Below the pieces are notes generated by a model. That model was not told the DNA's origin and did no database searches. It saw nothing but the letters and a program-made list of their open reading frames with translations. 64,000 bases of DNA. Origin: CG2-30-58-95 sp964618215 (GTDB lineage: Bacteria; Chloroflexota; Anaerolineae; Anaerolineales; Villigracilaceae). Made by a program: the position numbers and the translations under genes. The stretch covers positions 1 to 64,000 of the forward strand of contig CAZTZE010000023.1 in the NCBI GenBank assembly GCA_964618215.1, read 5' to 3'. Every line of letters begins with the position of its first letter. Position 1 is the first letter of the stretch. This document shows positions 56,354-64,000 of the stretch, in pieces.

Positions 56354-56592
56354 ATAAGAAAACGACTGAACTTAATGATGAATTGCGCCCCGAGTATGAT
56401 ATGAAATCTTTACTTAAAGGCGGTGTGCGCGGGAAATATGCACAGCAATACCGCGAGGGGACGAATCTTGTCTTGCTCGAACCAGACATTGCCAAAGCAT
56501 TTCCAAACGAGAAGGCGGTCAATGATGCGTTGCGGCTGGTGATGAAGTTGAATAAGGTGCAGGATAATGCCAGGCAGGGCGTGAGGCAGTAA
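56350..56592 (+). CDS. small conserved protein of unknown function, coupled to the TA pair
   Basis: 80 residues: NDELRPEYDMKSLLKGGVRGKYAQQYREGTNLVLLEPDIAKAFPNEKAVNDALRL. This pattern is frequent in bacterial genomes next to toxin genes, where it probably acts as an antitoxin-like partner, although I cannot name a family. The start overlaps the DUF5615 stop (ATGA). A matching toxin gene does not follow. Confidence 0.75.
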   Translation: MNKKTTELNDELRPEYDMKSLLKGGVRGKYAQQYREGTNLVLLEPDIAKAFPNEKAVNDALRLVMKLNKVQDNARQGVRQ

Positions 56593-56601
56593 GGCGGTGT
56601 G

Positions 56602-56736
56602 ATGGATAGGGCGGCTGCCCGGCTCAACCAGATCCACATTCTCTTTAGCGAAGATTTTCAGGATGGACAAACTCTGGAAGGCGTGCGCTTTGTCAACCCA
56701 TTTGCCGGGACGTTTGAGGTGGATGCTTGGGTGTAG
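56602..56736 (+). CDS. tiny open frame, possible gene remnant
   Basis: The 44-residue frame MDRAAARLNQIHILFSEDFQ to FVNPFAGTFEVDAWV starts nine bases after the previous stop and has no clear ribosome site. I do not recognise it. It may be the end of a lost gene or spurious. Confidence 0.25.
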   Translation: MDRAAARLNQIHILFSEDFQDGQTLEGVRFVNPFAGTFEVDAWV

Positions 56737-56820
56737 ACACCTACTGGGGAAATCGTTTAACGCAAAATAGGATGGAAGCGCAAAAGAGAAAACCGTAGGC
56801 AATAATCATGCGGTTCTTCG

Positions 56821-56853
56821 TTCCGACAAATTGTATAATAGTTTATGTCGGAA
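56821..56853 (+). promoter_or_regulatory. promoter with perfect inverted repeat ahead of the Avs-like gene
   Basis: TTCCGACA (56821-56828) and TGTCGGAA (56846-56853) are perfect complements 17 bases apart. TATAAT (56834-56839) lies between them and the ATG follows at 56869. A protein bound to this repeat would cover the -10 element and the start point of transcription. Confidence 0.7.
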
Positions 56854-56868
56854 TGATGAAAGATTACT

Positions 56869-59800
56869 ATGAGCATAAACTGGAATAATATTCGCCCTCT
56901 CAATAACTCACTAAATGACGGATTTGAAGAATTGATTCGTCAGTTAGCTAGGAGGGAAGAAATCGAGGGTAAACATAAGTTTGTACCATTAGGAAAGCCA
57001 GATGCTGGTGTGGAATGTTTTTGGATTCTTGATAATGGAGATGAATGGGGCTGGCAGGCAAAATTCTTTACGGCTAGTTTAACCACTACACAATGGGGTG
57101 AAATAGATCATTCTGTTGAGACTGCAATAGACAAGCACCCGAACTTAAAGAAATACATCATTGCTCTGCCTATTGACCCACCAGATGCAAGGCTTAAGAA
57201 TCAAAGATCGTTTTTGGATAAATGGGATGTTAGAGTAGCAAAGTGGAAAAAGTGGGGGGCGGATAAAGGGTTAACTATAAATTTTGAGCCGTGGTGGAGT
57301 TCTGATCTAATTTCGCGGTTGCTAAAACCTGAAAATGCTGGACTTACTTACTATTTTTTCAGCAAAGAAGAATTTACAGATGAGTGGTGTGAAGAACAAA
57401 CAGAGCTATCAATTACCGAGCTTGGCAAAAGGTATACTCCAGAACTTAATGTAAAGCTGGAAGTCTCTAAAATTTTTGATGGCATTGCCCGCGATGATAT
57501 ATTTGAAAAGCAGATTAAGGCAGTGTTTGACGACTTCTTTATTAAAGGCAATAAGATAATCGTAAATGTTGAAGAGTTGAAAACCGAAGTTTCCGAATTA
57601 CAAAGCAAGATTCATGAACTCTATCAATTATTCATTAACTGTGAATTTCGTGGTGTAGACAATATTCCATATACTGAAATTGAAATCTTGCTGGTCTCAA
57701 TACGTGAGCTTGCAGAATGTCTCAGGTCCTATTGCCTAAAGTTTGAGCGAGAAATTCAAGATAAAAAGAAAGAATATGGCTACTATCAAAAATACGGTTC
57801 AGAGTTGTACGCCCTGCAAAAATTTGCTTCTTCCTTAGAAAGTGTTAGCTCTTTTATCTCCAGCCCTACTGCAAAACTTTCAAACAATCCTATTTTGTTG
57901 CTGGATGGTGAAGCAGGCATTGGTAAATCTCACTTAATTGCAGATGTTGTAAGGAATAGAAATTCCGAAGGCAAGCCTAGTTTGATTCTTTTGGGGCAGC
58001 ATTTTGTTACTGATGAAGACCCGTGGACACAGATCTTCAAGAGGCTTAATGTTAAATGCACCACAGATGAGTTTTTAGGGGCATTAAACTCAAAGGCTGA
58101 AATAACAGGTTCACGTCTTATTCTATTCATCGACGCAGTGAATGAAGGCAGAGGGAAATACTTCTGGAGTAATAATATTAAGAGTTTTATAAAAAAGATA
58201 GCAAAATATAAATGGTTGGGACTGGTACTTTCCGTTCGAACTTCATACAAAAAACTGATGTTTCCACCCGATGAATGGCACGATGACGACGCTGTTACTC
58301 AATACACTCATTATGGATTTAGAGAAGTTGAGTATGAAGCCACTAAACTGTTCTTTGGCGCATATGGAATTCAGCTTCCTAATGTTCCGCTATTGCATCC
58401 GGAATTTCAAAATCCATTGTTCCTTAAGTTGTTTTGTGATGGACTTAATAAATTGGGCTATTCAAAGATTCCCGATGGGCTACAAGGAATAACTTCAATA
58501 ATAGAGTTTTTTGTAAATAGTATTAATCTTCGTCTTTCTCAACCTGAAAGATTAGAATACCCCTCATCCATTAATGTCGTAAAAAAGGCGATTGATATAT
58601 TGATAGCTGAAAAGATTGACAAGAAACTGCGTTATATCCCTTATGAATCTGCTTACGTTTTGGTTGAAAAGATAATAATCGCTTTTTCAGCCAAAAGAGG
58701 ATTACTGGGTGAGCTGATTTCCGAGGGCGTGCTCTCAAAAAATTTGTTCTGGGAATCAGATGGCGAATATGAGGAAGGAGTGTATCTGGCTTATGAAAGA
58801 TTTGAAGATCACTTAACTACATCATTCCTGTTAGATAGAACTTCAAATATCAATATAGCCTTCACCAAAGATGGGGATTTGTTTTACTTGGTAGAAGATG
58901 AACGGGCCTGTTACATAAACAAAGGCTTAATCGAGGCTTTTTCAATTCAACTGCCAGAAAAGACTGGAAAGGAATTTTACGAATATGTTCCCCACATTGC
59001 GAAGACATATCCAGTGATTGAATCTTTTGTTCAAAGCTTGCTTTGGCGGAAAGTAGATACCATCTCTGAAAAACTAACAGATTATGTTAATACTTGCGTT
59101 TTAGCTTATCGAAAAACCCACGAGTTATTTTGGGACACTTTATTGTCAGTAACGGCAGTACCTAACCACTACTTCAATGCGTATTCGCTGCATAAAAACT
59201 TAATGAGATTCAGTTTGCCTGATAGAGATGCATGGTGGACCGCCTATCTAAAGAATCAATTGTATGAAAATTCTGCGGTAAAACGTTTGGTTGATTGGGC
59301 TTGGAATGAAAATAACAAAGACCATATTTCCGACGAGTCAATTAAGTTGACTTCAATTGCTCTTGCGTGGTTTCACACCAGCACAAATAGAAAACTGAGA
59401 GACTCGGCAACCAAAGCACTTATTTGTTTGCTGGAAAACAGAATTAATGTCCTTGTGGAAGTCTTGAAGGAGTTCGACGATGTAAATGACCCTTACGTGT
59501 ATGAAAGACTGTTTGCTGTTGCTTATGGATGTGCAATTAGGACAAAACAAAAAGACGCTTTGCAAAACCTTAGTCAATATATTTATGAAACCATCTTTGA
59601 TATAGAAGACGAAATATATCCTCACATTCTCTTACGTGATTACGCTAGGGGGGTAATTGAATATACATCCCATCTGGGAATTATAAATACGACTATTGAC
59701 ATCAGTAAAGTAAGGCCACCATATAAAAGTTCTTTCCCTGAAGAATTCCCAAATAATGAGGAAATCGATAGTAAATATAAATTCGATTACAAATCAAAGG

Positions 59801-61110
59801 ATTTCAAGGATTACTATTGGGCCCAAAATAATATCCTAAGTTCTATGACAACAGAATATGGTAGAGGTACTGGAGGCTATGGGGATTTTGGAAGATATGT
59901 TTTTCAGCAAGCGCTTGAGAGTTGGGATGTGGATAAGAACTCGTTAAGTAATCTAGCTACAGAGTGGATTTTTCAGAAATATGGTTATGATGTAGAAAAG
60001 CATGGCAAATTTGACCGTGAAATTGGTTCTGGAAGAGGGCGTGATACTTATCCACATGAAAGGATAGGAAAAAAGTATCAATGGTTGGCTTTTTATGAAA
60101 TGCTTGCTAGAGTCTCCGACAACTTTTCAAAATACAGTGAATGGGACTACAAAAAAGAGTCGAATGAACTCCATGAGGGACCTTGGAGTCCATATGTAAG
60201 AGATATAGATCCCACGATCACCATTAAAAGCACTGGAAAATACAACGAGGAAGAGCTATCCAATTATTGGTGGACTAAGGAAAATTATACTCATTGGAAT
60301 TTGCCTAATGAAGCTTGGATAAAACAAATAAATGATTTACCATTGCTGCAAGGCTTGATTAATGTTGTTGATACTGATGGCGTAGAGTGGTTGGTTTTGG
60401 AAGGCCATCCGGAATGGGCAGAGCCCAAAGCCTTGGGAATTGAAAAATATGATATGCCTCATAAAAGGTTATGGCTTCAAATCAGAAGTTATTTTGTGCA
60501 TAAAAATGATTTTGAAAAAATGAGAAATTGGGCGAAGCAACAAAACTTCATGGGAAAGTGGATGCCTGAAAGTCAGGACAGGTATGAAGTTTTTAGCCGC
60601 GAGTATTATTGGTCATCTGCGCATAAATATTTCCAGAAAGAGTACTATAGTGGTATTCAATGGCAGAATCTACAAAATCGTGGAAGCGAAAAAATAATTG
60701 CCCCAGTGATGGTTACATGTGAAAGTTATTTATGGGAAGAAGAGTTTGATGCATCAAAGGATTCAACATTGCATATCCTGAAGCCCTGTGCTGACTTATA
60801 TGAAAGAATGAAATTAATTTATTCCAACAGGGAGGGTGAATTTGTTGACAAGAGTGGCAAATTGATATGTTTTGATCCATCTGTCTACCATGCCTGTATA
60901 TCGTTCTTGCTTATTAAGAAAGATAATCTTTTAAAATATTTGCGGGAAAATAATCTACAGATAATTTGGACTGTTCTTGGGGAGAAAAATATTATTGGCG
61001 GTTGGCTTGCACGCAAGACCGAATTTGTTGGGAGGCAGGAAATAAATGGCGTTTATTACATGGGCGGAGATATCATAACAGGAGAATGTAAAATAAAAAT
61101 TACCTTGTAG
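56869..61110 (+). CDS. Avs-like STAND NTPase with N-terminal Mrr/Cap4-like nuclease domain
   Basis: The 1413-residue protein begins with a PD-(D/E)xK-type nuclease domain: GFEELIRQLARRE (18-30), GKPDAGVEC with D45 and E49, and WGWQAKFF with Q63-x-K65. A charged helical spacer (about 195-310) follows, then a STAND NTPase with Walker A DGEAGIGKSHLI (346-357), LILLGQHF (372-379), Walker B LILFIDAVNEG (417-427) and LSVRTSY (454-460). The rest, about 800 residues, is a helical-repeat-like region (GGYGDFGRYVFQQAL, ERIGKKYQWLAFYEMLARVSD). This is the layout of Avs antiphage proteins, which sense phage proteins and then cut DNA. The gene is strikingly AT-rich against its neighbours, a sign of transfer. 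Exact Avs type is undecided. Confidence 0.85.
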   Translation: MSINWNNIRPLNNSLNDGFEELIRQLARREEIEGKHKFVPLGKPDAGVECFWILDNGDEWGWQAKFFTASLTTTQWGEIDHSVETAIDKHPNLKKYIIALPIDPPDARLKNQRSFLDKWDVRVAKWKKWGADKGLTINFEPWWSSDLISRLLKPENAGLTYYFFSKEEFTDEWCEEQTELSITELGKRYTPELNVKLEVSKIFDGIARDDIFEKQIKAVFDDFFIKGNKIIVNVEELKTEVSELQSKIHELYQLFINCEFRGVDNIPYTEIEILLVSIRELAECLRSYCLKFEREIQDKKKEYGYYQKYGSELYALQKFASSLESVSSFISSPTAKLSNNPILLLDGEAGIGKSHLIADVVRNRNSEGKPSLILLGQHFVTDEDPWTQIFKRLNVKCTTDEFLGALNSKAEITGSRLILFIDAVNEGRGKYFWSNNIKSFIKKIAKYKWLGLVLSVRTSYKKLMFPPDEWHDDDAVTQYTHYGFREVEYEATKLFFGAYGIQLPNVPLLHPEFQNPLFLKLFCDGLNKLGYSKIPDGLQGITSIIEFFVNSINLRLSQPERLEYPSSINVVKKAIDILIAEKIDKKLRYIPYESAYVLVEKIIIAFSAKRGLLGELISEGVLSKNLFWESDGEYEEGVYLAYERFEDHLTTSFLLDRTSNINIAFTKDGDLFYLVEDERACYINKGLIEAFSIQLPEKTGKEFYEYVPHIAKTYPVIESFVQSLLWRKVDTISEKLTDYVNTCVLAYRKTHELFWDTLLSVTAVPNHYFNAYSLHKNLMRFSLPDRDAWWTAYLKNQLYENSAVKRLVDWAWNENNKDHISDESIKLTSIALAWFHTSTNRKLRDSATKALICLLENRINVLVEVLKEFDDVNDPYVYERLFAVAYGCAIRTKQKDALQNLSQYIYETIFDIEDEIYPHILLRDYARGVIEYTSHLGIINTTIDISKVRPPYKSSFPEEFPNNEEIDSKYKFDYKSKDFKDYYWAQNNILSSMTTEYGRGTGGYGDFGRYVFQQALESWDVDKNSLSNLATEWIFQKYGYDVEKHGKFDREIGSGRGRDTYPHERIGKKYQWLAFYEMLARVSDNFSKYSEWDYKKESNELHEGPWSPYVRDIDPTITIKSTGKYNEEELSNYWWTKENYTHWNLPNEAWIKQINDLPLLQGLINVVDTDGVEWLVLEGHPEWAEPKALGIEKYDMPHKRLWLQIRSYFVHKNDFEKMRNWAKQQNFMGKWMPESQDRYEVFSREYYWSSAHKYFQKEYYSGIQWQNLQNRGSEKIIAPVMVTCESYLWEEEFDASKDSTLHILKPCADLYERMKLIYSNREGEFVDKSGKLICFDPSVYHACISFLLIKKDNLLKYLRENNLQIIWTVLGEKNIIGGWLARKTEFVGRQEINGVYYMGGDIITGECKIKITL

Positions 61111-61168
61111 TATTATGGAAGAGCGGGGCTCCTAGTCTGAAAATGTATCGTTTTTTTTATTTTTGCGA

Positions 61169-61192
61169 TATAATCCGAGTTGTCAGACAACT
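61169..61192 (+). promoter_or_regulatory. promoter and palindromic operator ahead of a truncated gene
   Basis: TATAAT (61169-61174) is followed by AGTTGTCAGACAACT (61178-61192), a perfect palindrome with seven-base arms lying over the start point of transcription. The gene it once served (61211) is truncated. Confidence 0.55.
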
Positions 61193-61210
61193 TCCCATAG
61201 AGAAAACAAT

Positions 61211-61306
61211 ATGACTACAATTGACCTCACCATCCACAAAGACCGCCGGGCGCGTCATCCAGCGTGCCCGCGAACGCAAGATCTAAAGACCTCCGAGTTC
61301 TCGTAG
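61211..61306 (+). pseudogene. 5' stub of a PLP-dependent enzyme gene
   Basis: The frame starts MTTIDLTIHKDRRARHPACP; a one-base shift gives RVIQRARERKI, and the joined reading (IDLTIHKD, then R-RVIQRARERKI) resembles the head of a PLP-dependent lyase/aminomutase family found in Chloroflexi. Both frames stop at or before the palindrome at 61287-61319, which replaced the rest of the gene. Identity of the lost gene is tentative. Confidence 0.5.
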
Positions 61307-61319
61307 AACTCGGAGGTCT
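61287..61319. repeat. perfect inverted repeat, AGACCTCCG type
   Basis: AGACCTCCGAGTTCT and AGAACTCGGAGGTCT, 15 bases each, flank a three-base loop. It belongs to the family at 11009, 17859, 29982 and 43255 and lies at the break of the truncated gene, 23 bases from the convergent toxin gene. Confidence 0.9.
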
Positions 61320-61341
61320 GTATAACAGGCAATCGTATTCT

Positions 61342-61614
61342 TCATGGATTTTTCAAACACTCGTCGTGGTTATCCACATTCCGCAGAACACAGATTGTCT
61401 CGCCGTCTGCCTGCTCATATTGAAAGGTCAGGCGGTATTTGATGTCCACGCGCGCTTCCCATATGCCGGTATAGCCACGGACTTTTTTGACCGCCAGCGA
61501 TGGATAGAACGGGTCTTCGGCTAACAGCCGCAAGGCGCGGGCTGCCTTTTTCTGGATCTCTATTGGCAGGCAGCGGAATGCCTGCTTAAACCGCTCCGAA
61601 CGGATAAAGATCAT
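61342..61614 (-). CDS. RelE/ParE-type toxin
   Basis: The 90-residue protein has the RelE-fold pattern: FIRSERFKQAFRCLPIEIQKKAARALRLLAEDP, then AVKKVRGYTGIWEARVDIKYRLTFQY and VLRNVDNHDECLKNP. It probably cleaves mRNA on the ribosome. Its start overlaps the stop of the antitoxin gene by four bases, in the antitoxin-first order. Confidence 0.9.
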   Translation of the reverse strand: MIFIRSERFKQAFRCLPIEIQKKAARALRLLAEDPFYPSLAVKKVRGYTGIWEARVDIKYRLTFQYEQADGETICVLRNVDNHDECLKNP

Positions 61615-61889
61615 CGGTCAGATTCCAGATCGGCGATCAAATCCTCTACACTGTCGAACTTCTTTACGCGCCCGGCCTTGATATCCTCCTCGGCCTGGCG
61701 TTCGCCTTCCTGCCAGCGCCTGGTCCAGAAGTAAGCCTGTGAGCGATCAATTGCCATCTGGGGCATCAGGCGAATGGAACCATCCTCTTCGATAATCACT
61801 TCTAGTAAATCGCCTTCTTTCAAATTGGCCTTGCGGCGCACGGCGGTGGGCAGGGTGATCTGCCCATTGCTTCTGATTTGCAGTACCAT
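61611..61889 (-). CDS. AbrB/MazE-type antitoxin
   Basis: The 92-residue protein starts with a SpoVT/AbrB swapped-hairpin DNA-binding domain (MVLQIRSNGQITLPTAVRRK, NLKEGDLLEVIIEEDGSIRL) and ends with a toxin-binding arm (WQEGERQAEEDIKAGRVKKFDSVEDLIADL). It pairs with the RelE-like toxin downstream. The divergent promoter region (61890-62010) probably holds its operator, but no repeat stood out. Confidence 0.9.
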   Translation of the reverse strand: MVLQIRSNGQITLPTAVRRKANLKEGDLLEVIIEEDGSIRLMPQMAIDRSQAYFWTRRWQEGERQAEEDIKAGRVKKFDSVEDLIADLESDR

Positions 61890-62010
61890 TTTGGCAGCAC
61901 TCCTTCCAGAATCTCATATTTACGAAATCTGATAAAGCGATTGTAGCACGATGCCCTTCAAACAGCAAGCCGCCTCCGCGCCATCCAGCGCGCCCGGTTC
62001 CAAAATGCAC

Positions 62011-62016
62011 TATAAT
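62011..62016 (+). promoter_or_regulatory. probable -10 element of the HEAT-like membrane protein gene
   Basis: TATAAT lies 25 bases before the chosen ATG at 62041, with GAGGGAG between them as ribosome site. No clear -35 element is seen. Confidence 0.5.
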
Positions 62017-62040
62017 ATGGTTATAGCGAGGGAGCGTGGT

Positions 62041-63828
62041 ATGAAAGGCATGGGATGTCTCATCATTGCTTTTGCAGGCATGTTCGGGTCGGTGCTGTTG
62101 TACCCGATTGCCATCCTGGCCATCAAGACAGGTGATCTGGCCACGATCGCCCGGATCGTCTATGTCGAGATGGCAGTCTTCAGCCTGATCGGTGGAGTGA
62201 TCCTCGCCTTCCGGGAGTCCGACACAGCCTCCGGCCTGGGCACCGGGGTTCTCGTGGCGGCGGCGATCGTGGTGGCGGTCTACCTGAGCTACAATCTCCC
62301 CGCCCAGAGCGACTTTGACCTGCGCGGTAATTCCCATTACACCCACTATCTTGGCATCCCCCTTGCCCTGGGATGTTGCTGGATCGGTTACCTAGGCACA
62401 CATTATCTCCGCGAGAGAAACCCGGGAAGAAAGCGGGTGAGGACAGGCACAGCTGGTAGCGCCAAGGCAAACCGCTGCGCGAACTGCAACCGCCGGAAAC
62501 CCCTCGGACACGGCTGGGAGACTTTCCGGGGGAAGCTGTATTGTCCCGATTGTCTCGGCAAGGTGAAGAAACTCGCCGAAGATGAAGAACGCATCGAAGC
62601 CCTGGCTGAAAGCCAGGTGCGGAGCGGACTGGAAGGCCTGAAGACCCTGCGGCAGAGGCTGGAGGATTTCGCACAGGGGAAGGTCAGCTATGCGGAGGCG
62701 CTGCAAGGCGCATACCAGGCGCTGGCGGCGCGGCTTCTGGATGACTTTAACAGTAATTATATGGACAGGCAGTTCAAAGAGATCGAAACCACAGACAGGG
62801 GCTGGTTTGCAAAATCGCGGGTCCTGGACAATATCCACAAGGAGATATCCGGTATGCTGATCGAGCCAACCCTGGAATTCCTGGCCAACAACCAGGTTCC
62901 GCAGGGCGAAGAAGGGGTGCGGGCAGTGCTGGCGCAATGCCTGGAGCTGGCGCGCAAGAAACGGTTCGACTATCATTATTTCAAGGGACCACACGGCTTC
63001 CCGATCAACTTCATGATTGGGCTAGCGGCGCTAGACCGCAAGACGACCCTGGACGAACTATGCCGGGTCGTTTCCAACCCGCACGAGACCCCCTGGGTGC
63101 TCCAACAGGCCATCATCGCTTTGGGCCAGATCGGTGACCGAGGCACCACCGAGGCACTCTTCGCGGTGCTCAACAGAACGGACCCGTGGGGCAGCCTGGT
63201 CTCCTCCGCCGCCTGCGCCCTGGTTGACCTGAAGGATGAACGGGTTGCCCTGCCTGTGATCCAGTCGATCGGCCGTTTCTCCAGCGGCAACTACCAAGAC
63301 TGGAACGGGCGAGAATATGTTGCGGAAGGCCTGGGCAGACTGCTCACCCCGGGGACGGAGCTTTATGAAAAGGTATGCGCCCAGTGGAAGGAAAAGAAGG
63401 CCTCCTGGGAGGACGGGGATAAGGTGGTGGCGGAGGTGCTGGAGGTGGCGCTCTTCAATGCCGGCGGCAGGGCAGCGGTGATGATCGCCCTGGAAAAGGT
63501 GAAACAGGATTACGTGTCTGCGCTGGAAGGGGTGAAAGCCCTGGCGAAACAGGCCGTGGACCCGGAAGCGTTCTCAGCACTGTGCCAGGTCGCCAGCCAG
63601 TCGCGAACTTTTTATCACCTGGACCTGGAAACACAGGCCACTTCGGAGGCTGGGACGAACACGGAGCACCGCCTCATTGCCCTGGAAGCAATCGCCCGGC
63701 AGGGCGGCGTGCAGGTGAGACCTGTTCTGTCCCAGGCGGCTGGCGACCCGGACCCGCAGGTGAGCAGGACGGCCGCCCGTCTTTTGCAGGAAATCGATAA
63801 AACAAAGGCAGGATCCTCGAGGGACTGA
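62041..63828 (+). CDS. membrane protein with zinc ribbon and HEAT-like repeats
   Basis: About 595 residues. Three hydrophobic segments (about 3-25, 30-55, 65-82) are followed by another near 105, then a treble-clef-type zinc ribbon CANCNRRKPLGHGWETFRGK with CPDC (about 145-170), a coiled segment, and a C-terminal half of HEAT/armadillo-like helices (QQAIIALGQIGDRGTTEALF, SSAACALVDLKDERVALPVI, RLIALEAIARQGGVQVRPVL). The domain mix suggests a scaffold or adaptor at the membrane; no function is known. I chose 62041 because it follows a TATAAT and a ribosome site, while the frame upstream lacks both. Confidence 0.75.
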   Translation: MKGMGCLIIAFAGMFGSVLLYPIAILAIKTGDLATIARIVYVEMAVFSLIGGVILAFRESDTASGLGTGVLVAAAIVVAVYLSYNLPAQSDFDLRGNSHYTHYLGIPLALGCCWIGYLGTHYLRERNPGRKRVRTGTAGSAKANRCANCNRRKPLGHGWETFRGKLYCPDCLGKVKKLAEDEERIEALAESQVRSGLEGLKTLRQRLEDFAQGKVSYAEALQGAYQALAARLLDDFNSNYMDRQFKEIETTDRGWFAKSRVLDNIHKEISGMLIEPTLEFLANNQVPQGEEGVRAVLAQCLELARKKRFDYHYFKGPHGFPINFMIGLAALDRKTTLDELCRVVSNPHETPWVLQQAIIALGQIGDRGTTEALFAVLNRTDPWGSLVSSAACALVDLKDERVALPVIQSIGRFSSGNYQDWNGREYVAEGLGRLLTPGTELYEKVCAQWKEKKASWEDGDKVVAEVLEVALFNAGGRAAVMIALEKVKQDYVSALEGVKALAKQAVDPEAFSALCQVASQSRTFYHLDLETQATSEAGTNTEHRLIALEAIARQGGVQVRPVLSQAAGDPDPQVSRTAARLLQEIDKTKAGSSRD

Positions 63829-63958
63829 CCGGCGCGGTGGTCATGGTGTGATTGATGATCTCCCTGAAGAAGGGAAGCAAAAATTTGTAACTGGAAAAAG
63901 TCTTTTGTTGGATAAGAACCTTGGACCGTTAGATTCAAGGTTCAAGTCTTGGGCGAGG

Positions 63959-63995
63959 AAAAAGAGCGATATGACGAAAATGGGGCACTCTTTTT
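63959..63995 (+). terminator. possible terminator
   Basis: AAAAAGAG (63959-63966) and CTCTTTTT (63988-63995) are perfect complements around a 21-base loop. It is 130 bases after the stop of the HEAT-like gene; the gap shows no gene. Confidence 0.35.
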
Positions 63996-64000
63996 GTTTT

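Noticed and set aside
61287..61319. Terminator of the Avs-like gene.
   Set aside because: It is 177 bases after the stop with another promoter in between and has no T run; it fits the dispersed palindrome family better.
63920..63960. tRNA 3' half (GGTTCAAGTC).
   Set aside because: The T stem does not pair properly and no acceptor or anticodon stem can be built upstream.

Overview
The window looks like a chromosome segment from an uncultured filamentous Chloroflexota of the class Anaerolineae. The evidence is GC-rich genes with Anaerolineae-style products, lipoproteins with Pro/Thr linkers (positions 14602, 16280 and 54844), a DUF1998 helicase with an embedded HNH domain, a Rieske/split cytochrome b cluster with heterodisulfide-reductase-like proteins, many toxin-antitoxin (TA) modules, and many palindromic or oligomer repeats. 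One run of 100 N (47884-47983) sits in a tandem repeat, so this is a draft assembly. The taxonomic call is inference; there is no rRNA or ribosomal protein gene here.

Layout. 1-9.1 kb: TerC-like membrane protein, MrfA-like helicase, cyclophilin, GPH-type MFS symporter, S1P-lyase-like PLP enzyme, and MrfB-like exonuclease. MrfA and MrfB make up a two-protein DNA repair pathway in Bacillus. 9.2-11.3 kb: a restriction-modification pair whose nuclease resembles SfiI, placed between the intact end of the mrfB-like gene and a second, partly diverged copy of that end. 11.4-17.9 kb: rhodanese, a Zn/Mn ABC importer (znuA-znuC-znuB order), and two tandem M1 metallopeptidase lipoproteins. 17.9-21.8 kb: an accessory patch with a beheaded Nudix gene, two AT-rich small genes sharing a GIAQAAGS peptide, a DUF4145 protein, and a duplicated antitoxin/ABC-tail segment with a DUF2442-DUF4160 pair. 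21.8-28.8 kb: a heterodimeric ABC exporter, a DUF433/PIN-like TA pair, and Tex. 29-36.4 kb: a BTAD regulator, remnants of a 2-oxoacid dehydrogenase operon (E1-alpha head, E3 head), a B12-binding radical SAM protein with a long leader, BrnT-BrnA, an intact lpdA, glycerol-3-phosphate dehydrogenase, and HigA with a truncated HigB.

36.9-43 kb: a histidine kinase/response regulator pair directly upstream of an iron(III) ABC importer; tandem direct repeats in between look like the regulator's binding site. 43-51.3 kb: gene scraps, a YgiT-type protein, and a minus-strand electron-transfer cluster (HdrD-like protein, cytochrome b with a haem c motif, cytochrome b C-terminal subunit, Rieske protein, DsrMK-like fusion, FrhB-like Fe-S protein), probably a quinone-linked respiratory complex. 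51.4-56.7 kb: MFS transporter, secreted lysozyme-fold protein, SH3 lipoprotein, and a second DUF433/PIN-like TA. 56.9-61.1 kb: a large, AT-rich Avs-like STAND NTPase with an N-terminal nuclease domain, behind a promoter framed by a perfect inverted repeat. 61.2-64 kb: a beheaded PLP-enzyme gene, a RelE/AbrB TA pair, and a membrane zinc-ribbon HEAT-like protein.

Three themes stand out. First, defence: restriction-modification, Avs-like NTPase, about eight TA loci, and a possible motif-paired signalling module. Second, palindromic and oligomeric repeats that sit in intergenic space, truncate genes, and at four sites in three conserved proteins are read through in frame. Third, extensive gene decay, with at least eight fragments of recognisable genes left between intact ones.
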